Source: Burkholderia sp. 9120 (GTDB lineage: Bacteria > Pseudomonadota > Gammaproteobacteria > Burkholderiales > Burkholderiaceae). Taken from it: a stretch of 64,000 bases of DNA. The notes below the pieces were generated by a model. The model saw nothing but the letters and a program-made list of their open reading frames with translations, made no database searches and was not told where the DNA came from. The position numbers were made by a program, and so were the translations under genes. Positions 63,882 to 64,000 of the stretch are shown here, piece after piece; position 1 is the first letter of the stretch, and every line of letters starts with the position of its first letter. The stretch is taken from the NCBI RefSeq assembly GCF_000745015.1, contig NZ_JQNA01000002.1:992001-1056000 (forward strand). Direction: 5' to 3'.

Positions 63882-64000
63882 TTATTGACCAAGCTCCCGG
63901 TGTAGCGCACGGCGACGACTTTTAACGTAGGGATCACCCTCGTCGTCGCGGTATTCGCGTTTGATCTCGTTCTTGTCCATGCGCATCGTGCGCAGCCACA
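63882..64000 (-). CDS. hrcU: C-terminal end of HrcU/SctU (partial)
   Basis: The last ~37 codons read MRMDKNEIKREYRDDEGDPY and VKSRRRALHRELGQ before the stop at 63882, the YscU/FlhB conserved segment (KxExKxEYKExEGDP). The gene continues beyond the window. It precedes hrcV by 1 bp, so hrcU-hrcV-hrcN-hrpB7 are one operon. This end fragment has no start in the window. Confidence 0.85.
   Translation of the reverse strand, partial: WLRTMRMDKNEIKREYRDDEGDPYVKSRRRALHRELGQ

Overview
The window is high-GC betaproteobacterial DNA, most like Paraburkholderia/Burkholderia. The grounds are its many LysR regulators, Burkholderia-style Hrp type III secretion genes, VgrG-type T6SS genes, an acs/DUF4212/symporter cluster and an intergenic palindrome of a type I associate with these genomes. 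All assignments come from reading the translations; no search was run.

Positions 1-18661 are ordinary accessory chromosome: LysR regulators, an EamA exporter, an MFS-amidohydrolase unit, an EntS-like MFS exporter, an APC permease with a P1-family peptidase, a LuxR-type regulator, and an aldehyde dehydrogenase with a divergent LysR gene. Between them, 12256-15948 carries a compact alpha-hydroxyketone (Lqs/Cqs-type) quorum-sensing locus: membrane histidine kinase, response regulator and a convergent PLP-dependent autoinducer synthase.

Positions 18820-20434 hold a 5'-truncated T6SS effector with its putative immunity gene. Next comes a ~32.3 kb genomic island (about 20611-52958) in the 3' end of a tRNA-Ser(GGA) gene (52945-53035). 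It is bounded by ~60-bp imperfect direct repeats, each with a terminator hairpin and the last 14 bp of the tRNA. The left end carries a P4-type integrase, an AlpA-like gene, an HTH protein and a possible Rep. The cargo includes HNH and membrane proteins, a C39-like peptidase cluster, an XRE regulator, an OafA-type acyltransferase and a VgrG-effector-immunity-PAAR T6SS module. It also has a reverse transcriptase of DRT (defence) type with a structured RNA region upstream, an orphan EcoRII-N-like domain, an XRE/ImmA-IrrE operon, a serine recombinase, a YaaC-like protein and a zinc-ribbon membrane protein.

Positions 53096-57660 are the acetate module (acs, DUF4212 subunit, ActP-like symporter). 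The right end holds a T3SS operon on the minus strand (hrcU partial, hrcV, hrcN, hrpB7) and, beside it, two divergent genes that look like T3SS-exported proteins. One has a NopE-like DUF1521/metal-inducible autocleavage domain. The other has two internal HTH-like repeats.

The most interesting elements are the DRT2-like RT with its candidate template RNA, the quorum-sensing locus, the T6SS toxin cassette with a decayed relative outside the island, and the putative type III exported pair.
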